64,000 bases of DNA from positions 4,340,001-4,404,000 of the forward strand of contig OZ245869.1 in NCBI GenBank assembly GCA_965229355.1, written 5' to 3'. The notes beneath the pieces are model-generated. The model had not been told where the DNA came from and did not search any database. It was given only the letters and a program-made list of their open reading frames with translations. The position numbers and the translations under genes are program-made. Positions within the stretch are counted from its first letter, which is position 1. Every line of letters begins with the position of its first letter. The stretch is from GCA-2737725 sp965229355 (lineage in GTDB: Bacteria; Pseudomonadota; Alphaproteobacteria; Rhodospirillales; Rhodospirillaceae). Below are positions 41,063-48,877 of this stretch, piece by piece.

Positions 41063-41610
41063 TGCCGCAATGATGGATAGCCGCGATAGACAGCGCGCGT
41101 CACGAAAGCAGCCACAACCGCCTTCACAACATCACCCGGCACAAAAGCCAATGAAGCGAGGGCTGCTTGGCTTAATGTGAGATCGGCTACCAACGCCATC
41201 CACGGAATGCCGACCGCGTATATAGCGCCGATGCCGCCGACGATGCAGGCGACAATCAGGCGCAGCAAACTTGGCGTGCCGCGCGTCAACAGACCCGTTA
41301 CAAACGCGCCCGGAATCCAGCCATACATAAAGCCAGCGGCAGGTGCCAAAAACACGCCCAAACCACCGCGCCCGCCCGAGAGCAACGGAAAGCCCAGCCC
41401 CAACACAGCGATAAATAAAAGCACGGCCAACACGCCGTTGCGTGGCCCCAAGATCGCACCCGCCAGCATCACGCCTAAAGTTTGTGCCGTGATGGCCACA
41501 GGCAACACCGGCACAGGGATTGGCGGCAATAAGCCCAGAGCTGCGATCAGCGCCGCAAATAGCGCGCATCGCACAAGGGTTTTAACGTTAAAGGTTGAGA
41601 GGGCTGACAT
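41059..41610 (-). CDS. bioY: Biotin transporter substrate-binding component BioY
   Basis: This 183-residue integral membrane S-component has about six helices. It has the BioY signature in GLLPPIPVPVLPVAITAQTLGVMLAG and later GRGGLGVFLAPAAGFMYGWIPGAF. BioY binds biotin and works alone or with the BioMN energy module, which is encoded just upstream. The ATG at 41610 is chosen for the usual family start; the frame is open to 41676. Its stop overlaps the ligase start by four bases. Confidence 0.9.
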   Translation of the reverse strand: MSALSTFNVKTLVRCALFAALIAALGLLPPIPVPVLPVAITAQTLGVMLAGAILGPRNGVLAVLLFIAVLGLGFPLLSGGRGGLGVFLAPAAGFMYGWIPGAFVTGLLTRGTPSLLRLIVACIVGGIGAIYAVGIPWMALVADLTLSQAALASLAFVPGDVVKAVVAAFVTRAVYRGYPSLRQ

Positions 41611-41620
41611 AGCCGCTGTT

Positions 41621-42223
41621 TTAAGCGCGACCGAACCCGCGTGCAACCAGCGCCTCGGACAGCGTATCGGTCTCACGCATCAGGCGGATAATAATGGGTA
41701 CCAGTGCGGGCAATGGATTACGCCCCGCCCCTCGCGCGATGCGTGCATCTATAGCGTCACGGCCCACAGCGGAAATGAAGGGGATCAAACGAATTGTGAA
41801 CACAATGGCAAACGCACACGCTTGCGCATTCACGCCCACAGATGTGAAGAGGCCAAACACCTTTTTCAAAGTTTCCAGCATATCATCGGTGCGCGTCGTG
41901 TGACTAATAAGCGCTGCCGCAACAATAAGCGATGTGAGTGTGACAAGCACATCAACGCCATTCGCAATGGTCGTGACTACAGCCTGAAAGATAAATATCG
42001 CGGCCACAATCCACACCGCAGGCTTAAGGCCTTGAAGCAATTTGCCCCACGGCACGTCGCTGACGGCCCAGGCGATCAGTACCATCGCAACCAAGGCAGC
42101 CAGCTCATACGGATTGTCCGTCAATGAAATGGCGATGGCATAGACCGCCAAGGCGAAGAGCTTAAGACCTGCAGAGGCGCGGTGCACGCGTGAGCTGCCC
42201 GGAACATACACACCCATGGTCAT
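41621..42223 (-). CDS. bioN: ECF transporter transmembrane component BioN
   Basis: This 200-residue inner-membrane protein has four or five helices. It carries the coupling motif A-R-G-A-G near the C-terminus (DARIARGAGRNP) and a final ALVARGFGRA, typical of ECF T-components. It links the BioM ATPase to BioY. Its ATG overlaps the bioM stop by four bases, and bioY starts 10 bases after its stop. Confidence 0.85.
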   Translation of the reverse strand: MTMGVYVPGSSRVHRASAGLKLFALAVYAIAISLTDNPYELAALVAMVLIAWAVSDVPWGKLLQGLKPAVWIVAAIFIFQAVVTTIANGVDVLVTLTSLIVAAALISHTTRTDDMLETLKKVFGLFTSVGVNAQACAFAIVFTIRLIPFISAVGRDAIDARIARGAGRNPLPALVPIIIRLMRETDTLSEALVARGFGRA

Positions 42224-42897
42224 GTGTGATGCTCAAGATAATACGCGATAGCCTGTGCGGGCGACGCATCACACACCACCTTCCCAGCATCCAGCACAAT
42301 CACGCGCTCAAAGTCATTCAGCAATTCGACATGGTGCGTGACGACAATCACATGCTGGGCCAGCGCATTGATCGCGGCCATGGCCGTCTTCGAGCGCTTG
42401 CGGTCTAGCATGGTGGTGGGCTCGTCAAACACAATCCACTGCGGATTGGTGGCGAGCACACCCGCCAATGCCAATGATTGTTTCTCGCCGCCACTGAGGT
42501 TAAAGCACGCGCGATCACGCAAGGCTTTGAGATTAAACTGCGTCAGTAATTGTTCGGTGCGCGCCGCGACATCAGTCGCAGGCACGTTATGCGCTTTAGG
42601 GCCAAACGCGATATCTTCGGCCACAGTCGGCATGACGATTTGCGCATCGGCGTTTTGAAACACGAAGCCCACATGTTGGCGCACCTCGCTCCCTTGGCTA
42701 CGCGTATCAAAGCTGTCTACCAGCACGCGCCCAGCACTGGGCACGACAAGCCCATTGATTAGACGCGACAGCGTGCTTTTACCCGAACCATTGTTGCCGA
42801 TAATGCCGATGCGGCGCTCACGCAATTCAAGCGATAGATTTTCGAGGACTTTTACACCCTCAAACGCCACGCTTACGTTTTCAAAAAGGATCGGCAC
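42220..42897 (-). CDS. bioM: ECF transporter ATPase BioM
   Basis: This 225-residue ABC ATPase has Walker A GNNGSGKST (34-42), Q-loop FVFQNADAQ, signature LSGGEKQSLALAG, Walker B WIVFDEPTTMLD and the H-loop VVTHH. It energises the BioN/BioY transporter. The start is GTG with a weak ribosome site. It overlaps bioN by four bases and lies 12 bases after the DUF1330 gene, so that gene may be the first of the operon. Confidence 0.85.
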   Translation of the reverse strand: MPILFENVSVAFEGVKVLENLSLELRERRIGIIGNNGSGKSTLSRLINGLVVPSAGRVLVDSFDTRSQGSEVRQHVGFVFQNADAQIVMPTVAEDIAFGPKAHNVPATDVAARTEQLLTQFNLKALRDRACFNLSGGEKQSLALAGVLATNPQWIVFDEPTTMLDRKRSKTAMAAINALAQHVIVVTHHVELLNDFERVIVLDAGKVVCDASPAQAIAYYLEHHT

Positions 42898-42909
42898 TGC
42901 TTTGTTGCT

Positions 42910-43533
42910 TTATTTGCGTGTCACGCCAGTAATAAGAAATGTATTCCCGCCCGATACACGTTGACGTTCTTCACGCAATTCTTTTGTGGCCGGTTCATTC
43001 CAATAGTTTGTCGCGGAGGCCTGTGTTGGGAAGGCTATGATGCGAAAATCAAAATCCATCAGGTCACCTTCTAAGCGCTCGGTATCATCGAACTTGGCCC
43101 TGGCAATCACATGAACGCCACGTGCCGCCAACTTCGCATCTTCCTTGGCGTTCAATTCATTGGTTTTGAATTCATCGAAGGGACGATAGATCGTCACCAT
43201 AAAGGACGGCTGACCTTTTGGCGCAGCGTGCTCATTGCCATTCATGGCAAACACGTTGAACACGCCAGCATCTTTACGCAGTTGTTTGGCTTGCTTGTAT
43301 TCGGGTGAGTTCCAGAAATGCGCGATATCGGCTTTGTGCGCAAATTGTGCCAGCACCATCGAGTGATCGAACCAAGCACCCTCTAGCAATTCAACGCCGC
43401 GCCCTGGCCCGCCAATGCCCAAATAGAAGCCGCCATACTTTTTATAGATCGGCGGTAATTCGGCGGAGTATTGCGCCATTTTAGCGCCCTCAAGCGAATG
43501 GCCAATCACCAGCAGATATCCAGGTACCGCCAT
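42910..43533 (-). CDS. Tandem DUF1330-like protein
   Basis: This 207-residue soluble protein has two related alpha/beta repeats. The first (about 5-95) contains YGGFYLGIGGPGRGVELLEGAWFDHSMVL and FWNSPEYKQAKQLR. The second (about 105-200) repeats the pattern more loosely, ending YWNEPATKELREERQRV. Single DUF1330 domains belong to the dimeric alpha-beta barrel group and lack a known general function. Here two fused copies would make the dimer within one chain. It lies 12 bases before bioM on the same strand. Confidence 0.7.
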   Translation of the reverse strand: MAVPGYLLVIGHSLEGAKMAQYSAELPPIYKKYGGFYLGIGGPGRGVELLEGAWFDHSMVLAQFAHKADIAHFWNSPEYKQAKQLRKDAGVFNVFAMNGNEHAAPKGQPSFMVTIYRPFDEFKTNELNAKEDAKLAARGVHVIARAKFDDTERLEGDLMDFDFRIIAFPTQASATNYWNEPATKELREERQRVSGGNTFLITGVTRK

Positions 43534-43624
43534 GTCACACCTCTATTTCCATGTCACGGCGCAGGTTTAGCCAGCGCCTGATGAAAGTCAACGCAAGTGC
43601 ATTGATCCGAATACAAAAGCACAT

Positions 43625-43641
43625 GATATAAGCGTTATATC
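43625..43641. promoter_or_regulatory. 17-bp palindrome between yaaA and the DUF1330/bio operon
   Basis: GATATAA-GCG-TTATATC is a perfect 7-bp inverted repeat centred in the 134-base divergent region. It ends 27 bases before yaaA and begins 92 bases before the DUF1330 start. It could be an operator for either unit. It is not the BioR box (TTATCTATAA type) or the BirA site as I know them. Confidence 0.45.
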
Positions 43642-43667
43642 TTTCTTGTCCCGGATTTGACTGCACC

Positions 43668-44441
43668 ATGTTGTACGCCCTGATTTCCCCCGCCAAAAAA
43701 CTGGACTTTGCCCCCGCCCCAGACGGCGTGAAAGCAACCGAACCTGCGCTGTTGGACAAAGCCCAACCCTTGGTGAAGCGGGTGAAAAAATACACGGCAA
43801 ATGATTTGAAGCGCCTGATGGACTTAAGCCAGAAATTGGCAGACCTGAATTACCAGCGCTTCCAGGCTTTCGACGCCAAGAACGTGGCCGATACAAAAGC
43901 CGCGATCTATGCTTTTGCCGGTGACGTTTATATGGGCTTTGAAGCCAAGAGCCTTTCTGCCGCCGACATTAAATACGCTCAGGATCATGTCGGCATTTTA
44001 TCTGGCCTATACGGCATTTTGCGCCCGTTGGACGCTATTCAGCCTTACCGCCTTGAAATGGGCACCGCCGTTGACACCGATGCAGGCGAAGACCTGTACG
44101 ATTATTGGCGCAAGAACGTGACCGCGCGTTTAAATGCCATCACCGCGAAAATGAAAAATGCCACCATCGTCAACCTCGCCTCGGAAGAGTATTGGAGCGT
44201 AGTGAACAAAAAAGAACTGAAAGCGCCTGTCATTCAGTGCGCATTCAAAGAGGTGAAAGACGGCCAGGCAAAGATCGTCAGTTTCCTCGCTAAAAAAGCA
44301 CGTGGCATGATGGCGCGCTATATTACGCAAGACCGCATTGAAACTGTGGACGGCTTGAAGAAATTCAAAGCAGGCGGTTATGCATTCGATGTCAAAGCAT
44401 CGACCGACAACCAGTTTGTCTTCAGCCGCAAAGCCAAATAG
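43668..44441 (+). CDS. yaaA: YaaA-family peroxide stress protein
   Basis: This 257-residue cytoplasmic protein starts LYALISPAKKLDF, the family signature. It continues with QKLADLNYQRFQAF, DHVGILSGLYGILRPLD, QPYRLEMGT and the C-terminal KKARGMMARYI. In E. coli YaaA limits free iron damage during hydrogen peroxide stress and binds DNA. Its length matches the family. It abuts the convergent peptide-binding protein gene. Confidence 0.9.
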   Translation: MLYALISPAKKLDFAPAPDGVKATEPALLDKAQPLVKRVKKYTANDLKRLMDLSQKLADLNYQRFQAFDAKNVADTKAAIYAFAGDVYMGFEAKSLSAADIKYAQDHVGILSGLYGILRPLDAIQPYRLEMGTAVDTDAGEDLYDYWRKNVTARLNAITAKMKNATIVNLASEEYWSVVNKKELKAPVIQCAFKEVKDGQAKIVSFLAKKARGMMARYITQDRIETVDGLKKFKAGGYAFDVKASTDNQFVFSRKAK

Positions 44442-46022
44442 TTATTTCTGAATTGAGATGTAACGGCTGATGTTGATGCCACGCGGATTGGCTTCCATGC
44501 CCTTCACGTATGGCTTCTTTAAAAGTTTACCGACATAAAAATTGATGGGCGTGATGGGTGAATCGCGCAAGGCAATCGCTTCCGCATCTTGCATGAGTTT
44601 CAAGCGTTTTGCGTGATCAGCCTCGGCATAGACCTTCTGCATGACTGCATCATAAGCAGGGTTATTGTATTTCGAATGGTTGTCACCCACGGATGTGGAT
44701 TCCAACAAATATAAGAACGATGTCGGGTCCGCGTATTCCGCAAACCACTGATAGCGCGCGACGTCGTAATCGCCGTTACGTAAATCAGCATTCAGGACAT
44801 TCAGATCGCTATTCAGCAATTCGACTTCAACACCTAACGTTTTCCAAATTTGTGTGGCTGCTAATGCGACGCGCTTTTGGATATCGTCCGTGTTGTAGCG
44901 GAAAGTAAACTTAAGCGGTTTGTTCGGACCAAAGCCGGCTTCAGCCAGGAGCGCTTTTGCTTTTGCAATGCGCTCTGTCATGGGTACGCCCTGCCACGCC
45001 GACGTTGCAGGCACATAGTCTTTACGCACGGCTGTTGGAATAAGACTGTACGCCGCAGGCTCGCCGCCGCGCATGATTTTGTCGACAAACATTTCGCGGT
45101 CCAGCGTCATCGACAACGCATTGCGCACACGCGGATCATCGAACGGCGCTTTGCGCGTGTTGAAGGTATAATACAGCAAGCCGTAATTCGGCGTCAGCGT
45201 GAGATCTTTGGGAAGGTTTTCTTTGATCCACTCAAACTGGCTGGGTGGAAAACTGACAATCGTATCCAGTTCATCAGCGCGATAACGCTTCAATGCCGCA
45301 TTCAGATCTTCCGTAGGATAGTAAAGAACCTCATCCAGCTTTACATCGTTGGCGGCATAGAACGTTGGGTTCTTCACTAATTTAACGCGATTTTGCGGTA
45401 ACCATTCCGTCAGTTTGAACGCACCGTTCACCACTATGTTTTCAGGCTTGGTCCAATCCTTGCCGAACTTCTCAACCGCCCAGCGCGGCACCGGAAAGCA
45501 GCGGTGAACAATCAGTTCTAAAAAGTACGGTGTTGGATTAAGCAACTTCACTTCAAAGGTTGATGCATCAACCGCTTTCACGCCCAAGCTTTCAACCGGC
45601 GCTTTGCCGCTATTCACTTCACGTGCATTCACGATCATGTAGAGCAGCGGTGCCGCACGTGAGGCGGTTTTAGGATCCATCGTGCGCTTGAACGCATAGG
45701 CAAAATCTTCAGCCGTTACGGGCCTGCCGTCAGACCACCGCATGCCTCTGCGGATTTTGAAGGTGTAGGTTTTGCCGTCGGGCGAAATCGTCCAGCTTTC
45801 AGCAGCGCCTGGCACCACATTCACGTTTGCATCGACCGTTGTCAGGCCAACAAACATTTCGAAGATTATATTGCCAGCATAGCCAGAAGTAGTGAGGTGC
45901 GGGTCTAAGCTATCCGGTTCAGCGCTATTGCCACGGTGGAATGACATCGCTGAATGCGCTTGCGAGATCATGCCGCACAGCAACGCGACAGATATAAATG
46001 CAATCCGAAACTTGCTTTTCAT
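44442..46022 (-). CDS. Oligopeptide ABC transporter substrate-binding protein (OppA-like)
   Basis: This 526-residue periplasmic protein has a signal peptide (about 1-25, QAHSA). The SBP family 5 motifs are present: AEPDSLDPHLTTSGYAGNI, AESWTISPDGKTYTFKIRRGMRWSDGRPVTAEDFAYAFKR and NPAYDAVM. It binds peptides or related ligands for an ABC importer, but no permease or ATPase gene is nearby, so it is an orphan here. The start at 46022 is the ATG followed by the signal peptide. Confidence 0.85.
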   Translation of the reverse strand: MKSKFRIAFISVALLCGMISQAHSAMSFHRGNSAEPDSLDPHLTTSGYAGNIIFEMFVGLTTVDANVNVVPGAAESWTISPDGKTYTFKIRRGMRWSDGRPVTAEDFAYAFKRTMDPKTASRAAPLLYMIVNAREVNSGKAPVESLGVKAVDASTFEVKLLNPTPYFLELIVHRCFPVPRWAVEKFGKDWTKPENIVVNGAFKLTEWLPQNRVKLVKNPTFYAANDVKLDEVLYYPTEDLNAALKRYRADELDTIVSFPPSQFEWIKENLPKDLTLTPNYGLLYYTFNTRKAPFDDPRVRNALSMTLDREMFVDKIMRGGEPAAYSLIPTAVRKDYVPATSAWQGVPMTERIAKAKALLAEAGFGPNKPLKFTFRYNTDDIQKRVALAATQIWKTLGVEVELLNSDLNVLNADLRNGDYDVARYQWFAEYADPTSFLYLLESTSVGDNHSKYNNPAYDAVMQKVYAEADHAKRLKLMQDAEAIALRDSPITPINFYVGKLLKKPYVKGMEANPRGINISRYISIQK

Positions 46023-46096
46023 GGCCGCGTCCACATTCTTTTATTTCACCACGTCACATCTCTTACTGGCTTTGTCTCTGAACGCCAGGACTATAT

Positions 46097-46144
46097 ATTT
46101 GGCCAAATCTCAGTATCGGTTTTGCGCAAAATTTTTCTAGAAAA
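46097..46144. promoter_or_regulatory. Three perfect 12-bp palindromes in 48 bp
   Basis: ATTTGGCCAAAT (46097-46108), TTTTGCGCAAAA (46120-46131) and TTTTCTAGAAAA (46133-46144) lie in the 133-base divergent region between the peptide-binding protein and the AlkA-like gene. Each is perfectly self-complementary; centres are 23 and 13 bases apart. They suggest binding by a dimeric regulator, or one of each type. The third ends 11 bases before the GTG at 46156. Confidence 0.45.
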
Positions 46145-46155
46145 TAGGTCTTCAC

Positions 46156-46794
46156 GTGTCCTCGACAGAAGAATTGAAACTTCACCTCAGCATTTTGCGC
46201 CGCCGCGATAAAAAATTATCAGAGGCCATTAAGTTAGCCGGCTTTCCGGAATCGCGCCGTATGGACCCGGGATTCGGCACACTGATTCGCATCATCATTG
46301 ATCAACAAGTCTCGACCGCCTCGGGCCGCGCGATTTGGAACAAGCTTGTCACGGCAACTGAGAACGATGTTTCAGCAGCCCGTCTTCTGAAACTTGGTGA
46401 AACAGGTTTACGCAGTTGCGGGTTTAGCGGCCAAAAAGTGCGCTACTCGCTGGGTGTGTCAGAAGCCACGCACGGCGGGCACCTGAACTTTGAAGCTTTG
46501 AACGAGATGAGCGATGACGATGTGCGCAACAAGCTGACAGAACTCAAAGGCATCGGTCCATGGAGCGCGGACATTTATTTAATGTTCGGCATGGGTCGCC
46601 CCAACATTTGGCCCGTCGGTGACTTGGTGTTGCAATACTCAGCTGCGGCCATGCTGGGCTTACGCAAACGCCCCACCCCAGAAAAATTAGAGAAAATCGG
46701 CGAAGCCTGGAGCCCTTACCGGTCCAGCGCCGCCTTGATGCTGTGGCGGTACTGGCACCACACGGTTGAAACGCGTAAGAAAAAAGCGACGTGA
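46156..46794 (+). CDS. DNA-3-methyladenine glycosylase II (AlkA/HhH-GPD family)
   Basis: This 212-residue DNA-repair enzyme has the helix-hairpin-helix LTELKGIGPWSADIYLMF followed by WPVGDLVLQ, where the Asp is the catalytic residue. It excises alkylated bases and starts base-excision repair. GTG is the start, with TAGG 8 bases upstream. It lacks the extra N-terminal domain of E. coli AlkA, so it is the minimal form. It is monocistronic or read into the PhoX gene. Confidence 0.85.
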   Translation: MSSTEELKLHLSILRRRDKKLSEAIKLAGFPESRRMDPGFGTLIRIIIDQQVSTASGRAIWNKLVTATENDVSAARLLKLGETGLRSCGFSGQKVRYSLGVSEATHGGHLNFEALNEMSDDDVRNKLTELKGIGPWSADIYLMFGMGRPNIWPVGDLVLQYSAAAMLGLRKRPTPEKLEKIGEAWSPYRSSAALMLWRYWHHTVETRKKKAT

Positions 46795-46799
46795 TACGT

Positions 46800-46817
46800 G
46801 AGTCTCTAAACTGTCAT
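46800..46817 (+). promoter_or_regulatory. Candidate Pho box upstream of PhoX
   Basis: GAGTCTC-TAAA-CTGTCAT has a perfect second repeat and a weak first repeat of the Pho consensus CTGTCAT-N4-CTGTCAT. It ends 46 bases before the PhoX start, a normal position for PhoB activation. Confidence 0.45.
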
Positions 46818-46863
46818 CCAACGGCGTAAAACCAGCGCTGTATAAAGCGGGCCTAAACTTCCG

Positions 46864-48726
46864 ATGGTGAATAAAATGACGTCCCGCACACCGAAAACCA
46901 CCCGCCGCGAAACACTACAAGTGGCAGGTGCTGGTCTTGCAGCAGTAAGCCTTGCGCAAAATGTCACCGCCGCGCCGGCGTCACCATCCACACTCACGTT
47001 CCCCGAAGTTGAGCGTACCCTCACCGAGACGCATCACGTCGCGGAAGGTTACAAGTCACAGGTCTTGCTGCGCTGGGGTGATCCGATTTTTAGCGACGCG
47101 CCAGATCTGGCCCCATTAAACCAATCTGTCGCACATCAGAAAAAGCAGTTCGGCTATGACTGCGACTTCATTGGCTTCATGCCGCTGCCCAAAGGATCAA
47201 ACTCGTCCACATCGGGCTTGCTGTGCGTGAACCATGAAATGGCACGCAGCACACTGATGTTTGCGGGTTTGAAGGAGCAACTTGATCCGAACCGTTCAAA
47301 GGAATTAGCCGACATCGAAATGGCCGCACACGGACACACCATTGTTGAGGTGGCCTTGAAAGACGGCACATGGGACGTGAAGCGCAGCAGCAAATACAAT
47401 CGCCGCATCACCGGCCTGGATACGCCGATGGAACTAACAGGCCCTGCCGCTGGTCATGCCCGCCTGAAAACAAAGGCTGATCCAACAGGCCGTAAAGTTA
47501 TCGGCACGCTGGGCAATTGCGCTGGCGGCGAAACGCCGTGGGGCACCGTGCTGATCGCGGAAGAAAACATTCAGCATTATTTTGGCGGCGACTTCAAAGG
47601 TACGGCTGAAGAAGCCCACCATCGCGATATGGGCCTGATGGAAGAAGTGTACTTTAATTGGGACCGCTACTACCCACGTTTCAATCTGGCCACAGAACCT
47701 CACGAACCCAATCGTTTCGGATGGATGGTTGAGATTGATCCGTATGATCCGACCTCAACGCCAAAAAAACGCACCGCCCTTGGCCGCTTCAAGCACGAAG
47801 GTGCAGGCTTTACGTTCGCACCGGATAAGCGCGTTGTTGTGTATTCTGGCGACGATACGGTCTTTCAATTCATTTACCGTTACATTTCGCGCAATCCGTG
47901 GACGCCGGGCGACGATCAAAATAATCGCACGCTGTTAGACGACGGCACATTGTACGTTGCGCAGTTTGATGAAAAAGGAAATGTGACTTGGTTGCCGCTG
48001 GTGTGGGGCCAGGGCCCGCTGACACCAGCGAATGGTTTCAACGATCAGGGCGATGTGCTGATCGAAACACGCCGTGCGGCAAAACTGCTGGGCGCAACGC
48101 CGATGGATCGCCCTGAAGAGATAGTACCCAATCCCGTCACGGGCACGGTGTTCGTCAACCTGACCAAGAACTCAAAACGCAAAGACCCTGACTTTGCGAA
48201 TCCGCGCGCCAAAAATAAATTCGGCCAGATTCACGAACTGCTCCCTCCTGGCTATGACCGGGGCGCACCGGATCATGCCGCCGTACAATTCCAGTCGCGC
48301 CCCTTCATTTTAGCCGGTGATCCGGCCAACCCCGAGTCGGGTGCGCAGTACCACGCAGACTTATCCACAAGGGGATGGTTCCTGAACCCGGACAACATGA
48401 CCTTCGACCCCCAGGGGCGAATCTGGATATCAACCGATGGAGCGACCGACTTTGGGTTTGCTGACGGGTTGTGGGCCGCCGACGTCACTGGTCCTGGCCG
48501 AGCGCTTTCTCGGGCGTTTTTCACGGGTCCACGAGGCTCAGAGCTCACGGGGCCTTGTTTTACGCCCAATGGCGCGTCCCTATTTTGTTCTGTTCAGCAC
48601 CCAGGCGAAGAAGATGGGTCGACCTTCGAGAAACCTACCACCCGGTGGCCAGACTTCACTGAGGGCATCCCGCCACGCCCAAGTGTGATTGTAATAACAC
48701 GCTCTGATGGTTCGTTGATTAGCTAG
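46864..48726 (+). CDS. phoX: PhoX family (DUF839) alkaline phosphatase
   Basis: This 620-residue protein has a Tat signal (TTRRETLQVAGAGLAAVSLA) and is exported folded. PhoX motifs are visible: GLLCVNHEM (C121, N123-H-E125), LGNCAGGETPWGTVLIAEEN and DGLWAADVTGPGRA in the last third. PhoX enzymes use calcium and iron cofactors and release phosphate from many esters in the periplasm. An Oar-like receptor and PhoD follow, and a candidate Pho box lies upstream. The ribosome site before 46864 is weak, so the exact start is uncertain. Confidence 0.85.
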   Translation: MVNKMTSRTPKTTRRETLQVAGAGLAAVSLAQNVTAAPASPSTLTFPEVERTLTETHHVAEGYKSQVLLRWGDPIFSDAPDLAPLNQSVAHQKKQFGYDCDFIGFMPLPKGSNSSTSGLLCVNHEMARSTLMFAGLKEQLDPNRSKELADIEMAAHGHTIVEVALKDGTWDVKRSSKYNRRITGLDTPMELTGPAAGHARLKTKADPTGRKVIGTLGNCAGGETPWGTVLIAEENIQHYFGGDFKGTAEEAHHRDMGLMEEVYFNWDRYYPRFNLATEPHEPNRFGWMVEIDPYDPTSTPKKRTALGRFKHEGAGFTFAPDKRVVVYSGDDTVFQFIYRYISRNPWTPGDDQNNRTLLDDGTLYVAQFDEKGNVTWLPLVWGQGPLTPANGFNDQGDVLIETRRAAKLLGATPMDRPEEIVPNPVTGTVFVNLTKNSKRKDPDFANPRAKNKFGQIHELLPPGYDRGAPDHAAVQFQSRPFILAGDPANPESGAQYHADLSTRGWFLNPDNMTFDPQGRIWISTDGATDFGFADGLWAADVTGPGRALSRAFFTGPRGSELTGPCFTPNGASLFCSVQHPGEEDGSTFEKPTTRWPDFTEGIPPRPSVIVITRSDGSLIS

Positions 48727-48768
48727 CCAGGAGGCCGTTGACGGGCCCTTTTCGGCAGTGCAAACAAA

Positions 48769-48786
48769 TTGTCATGGTTGTTTCAC
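48769..48786 (+). promoter_or_regulatory. Candidate Pho box upstream of the Oar-like receptor
   Basis: TTGTCAT-GGTT-GTTTCAC fits the 7-4-7 spacing of a Pho box. The first repeat differs from CTGTCAT at one base; the second is weaker. It ends 91 bases before the receptor start. Confidence 0.5.
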
Positions 48787-48877
48787 GTAGGTTTTTCGGG
48801 GTTGTGATCTACATGAAAGAACAGAGGGTTATTATCAGTTTCGGCTGATCAAATTATTCAAAAACTAGGGGTTTCCG

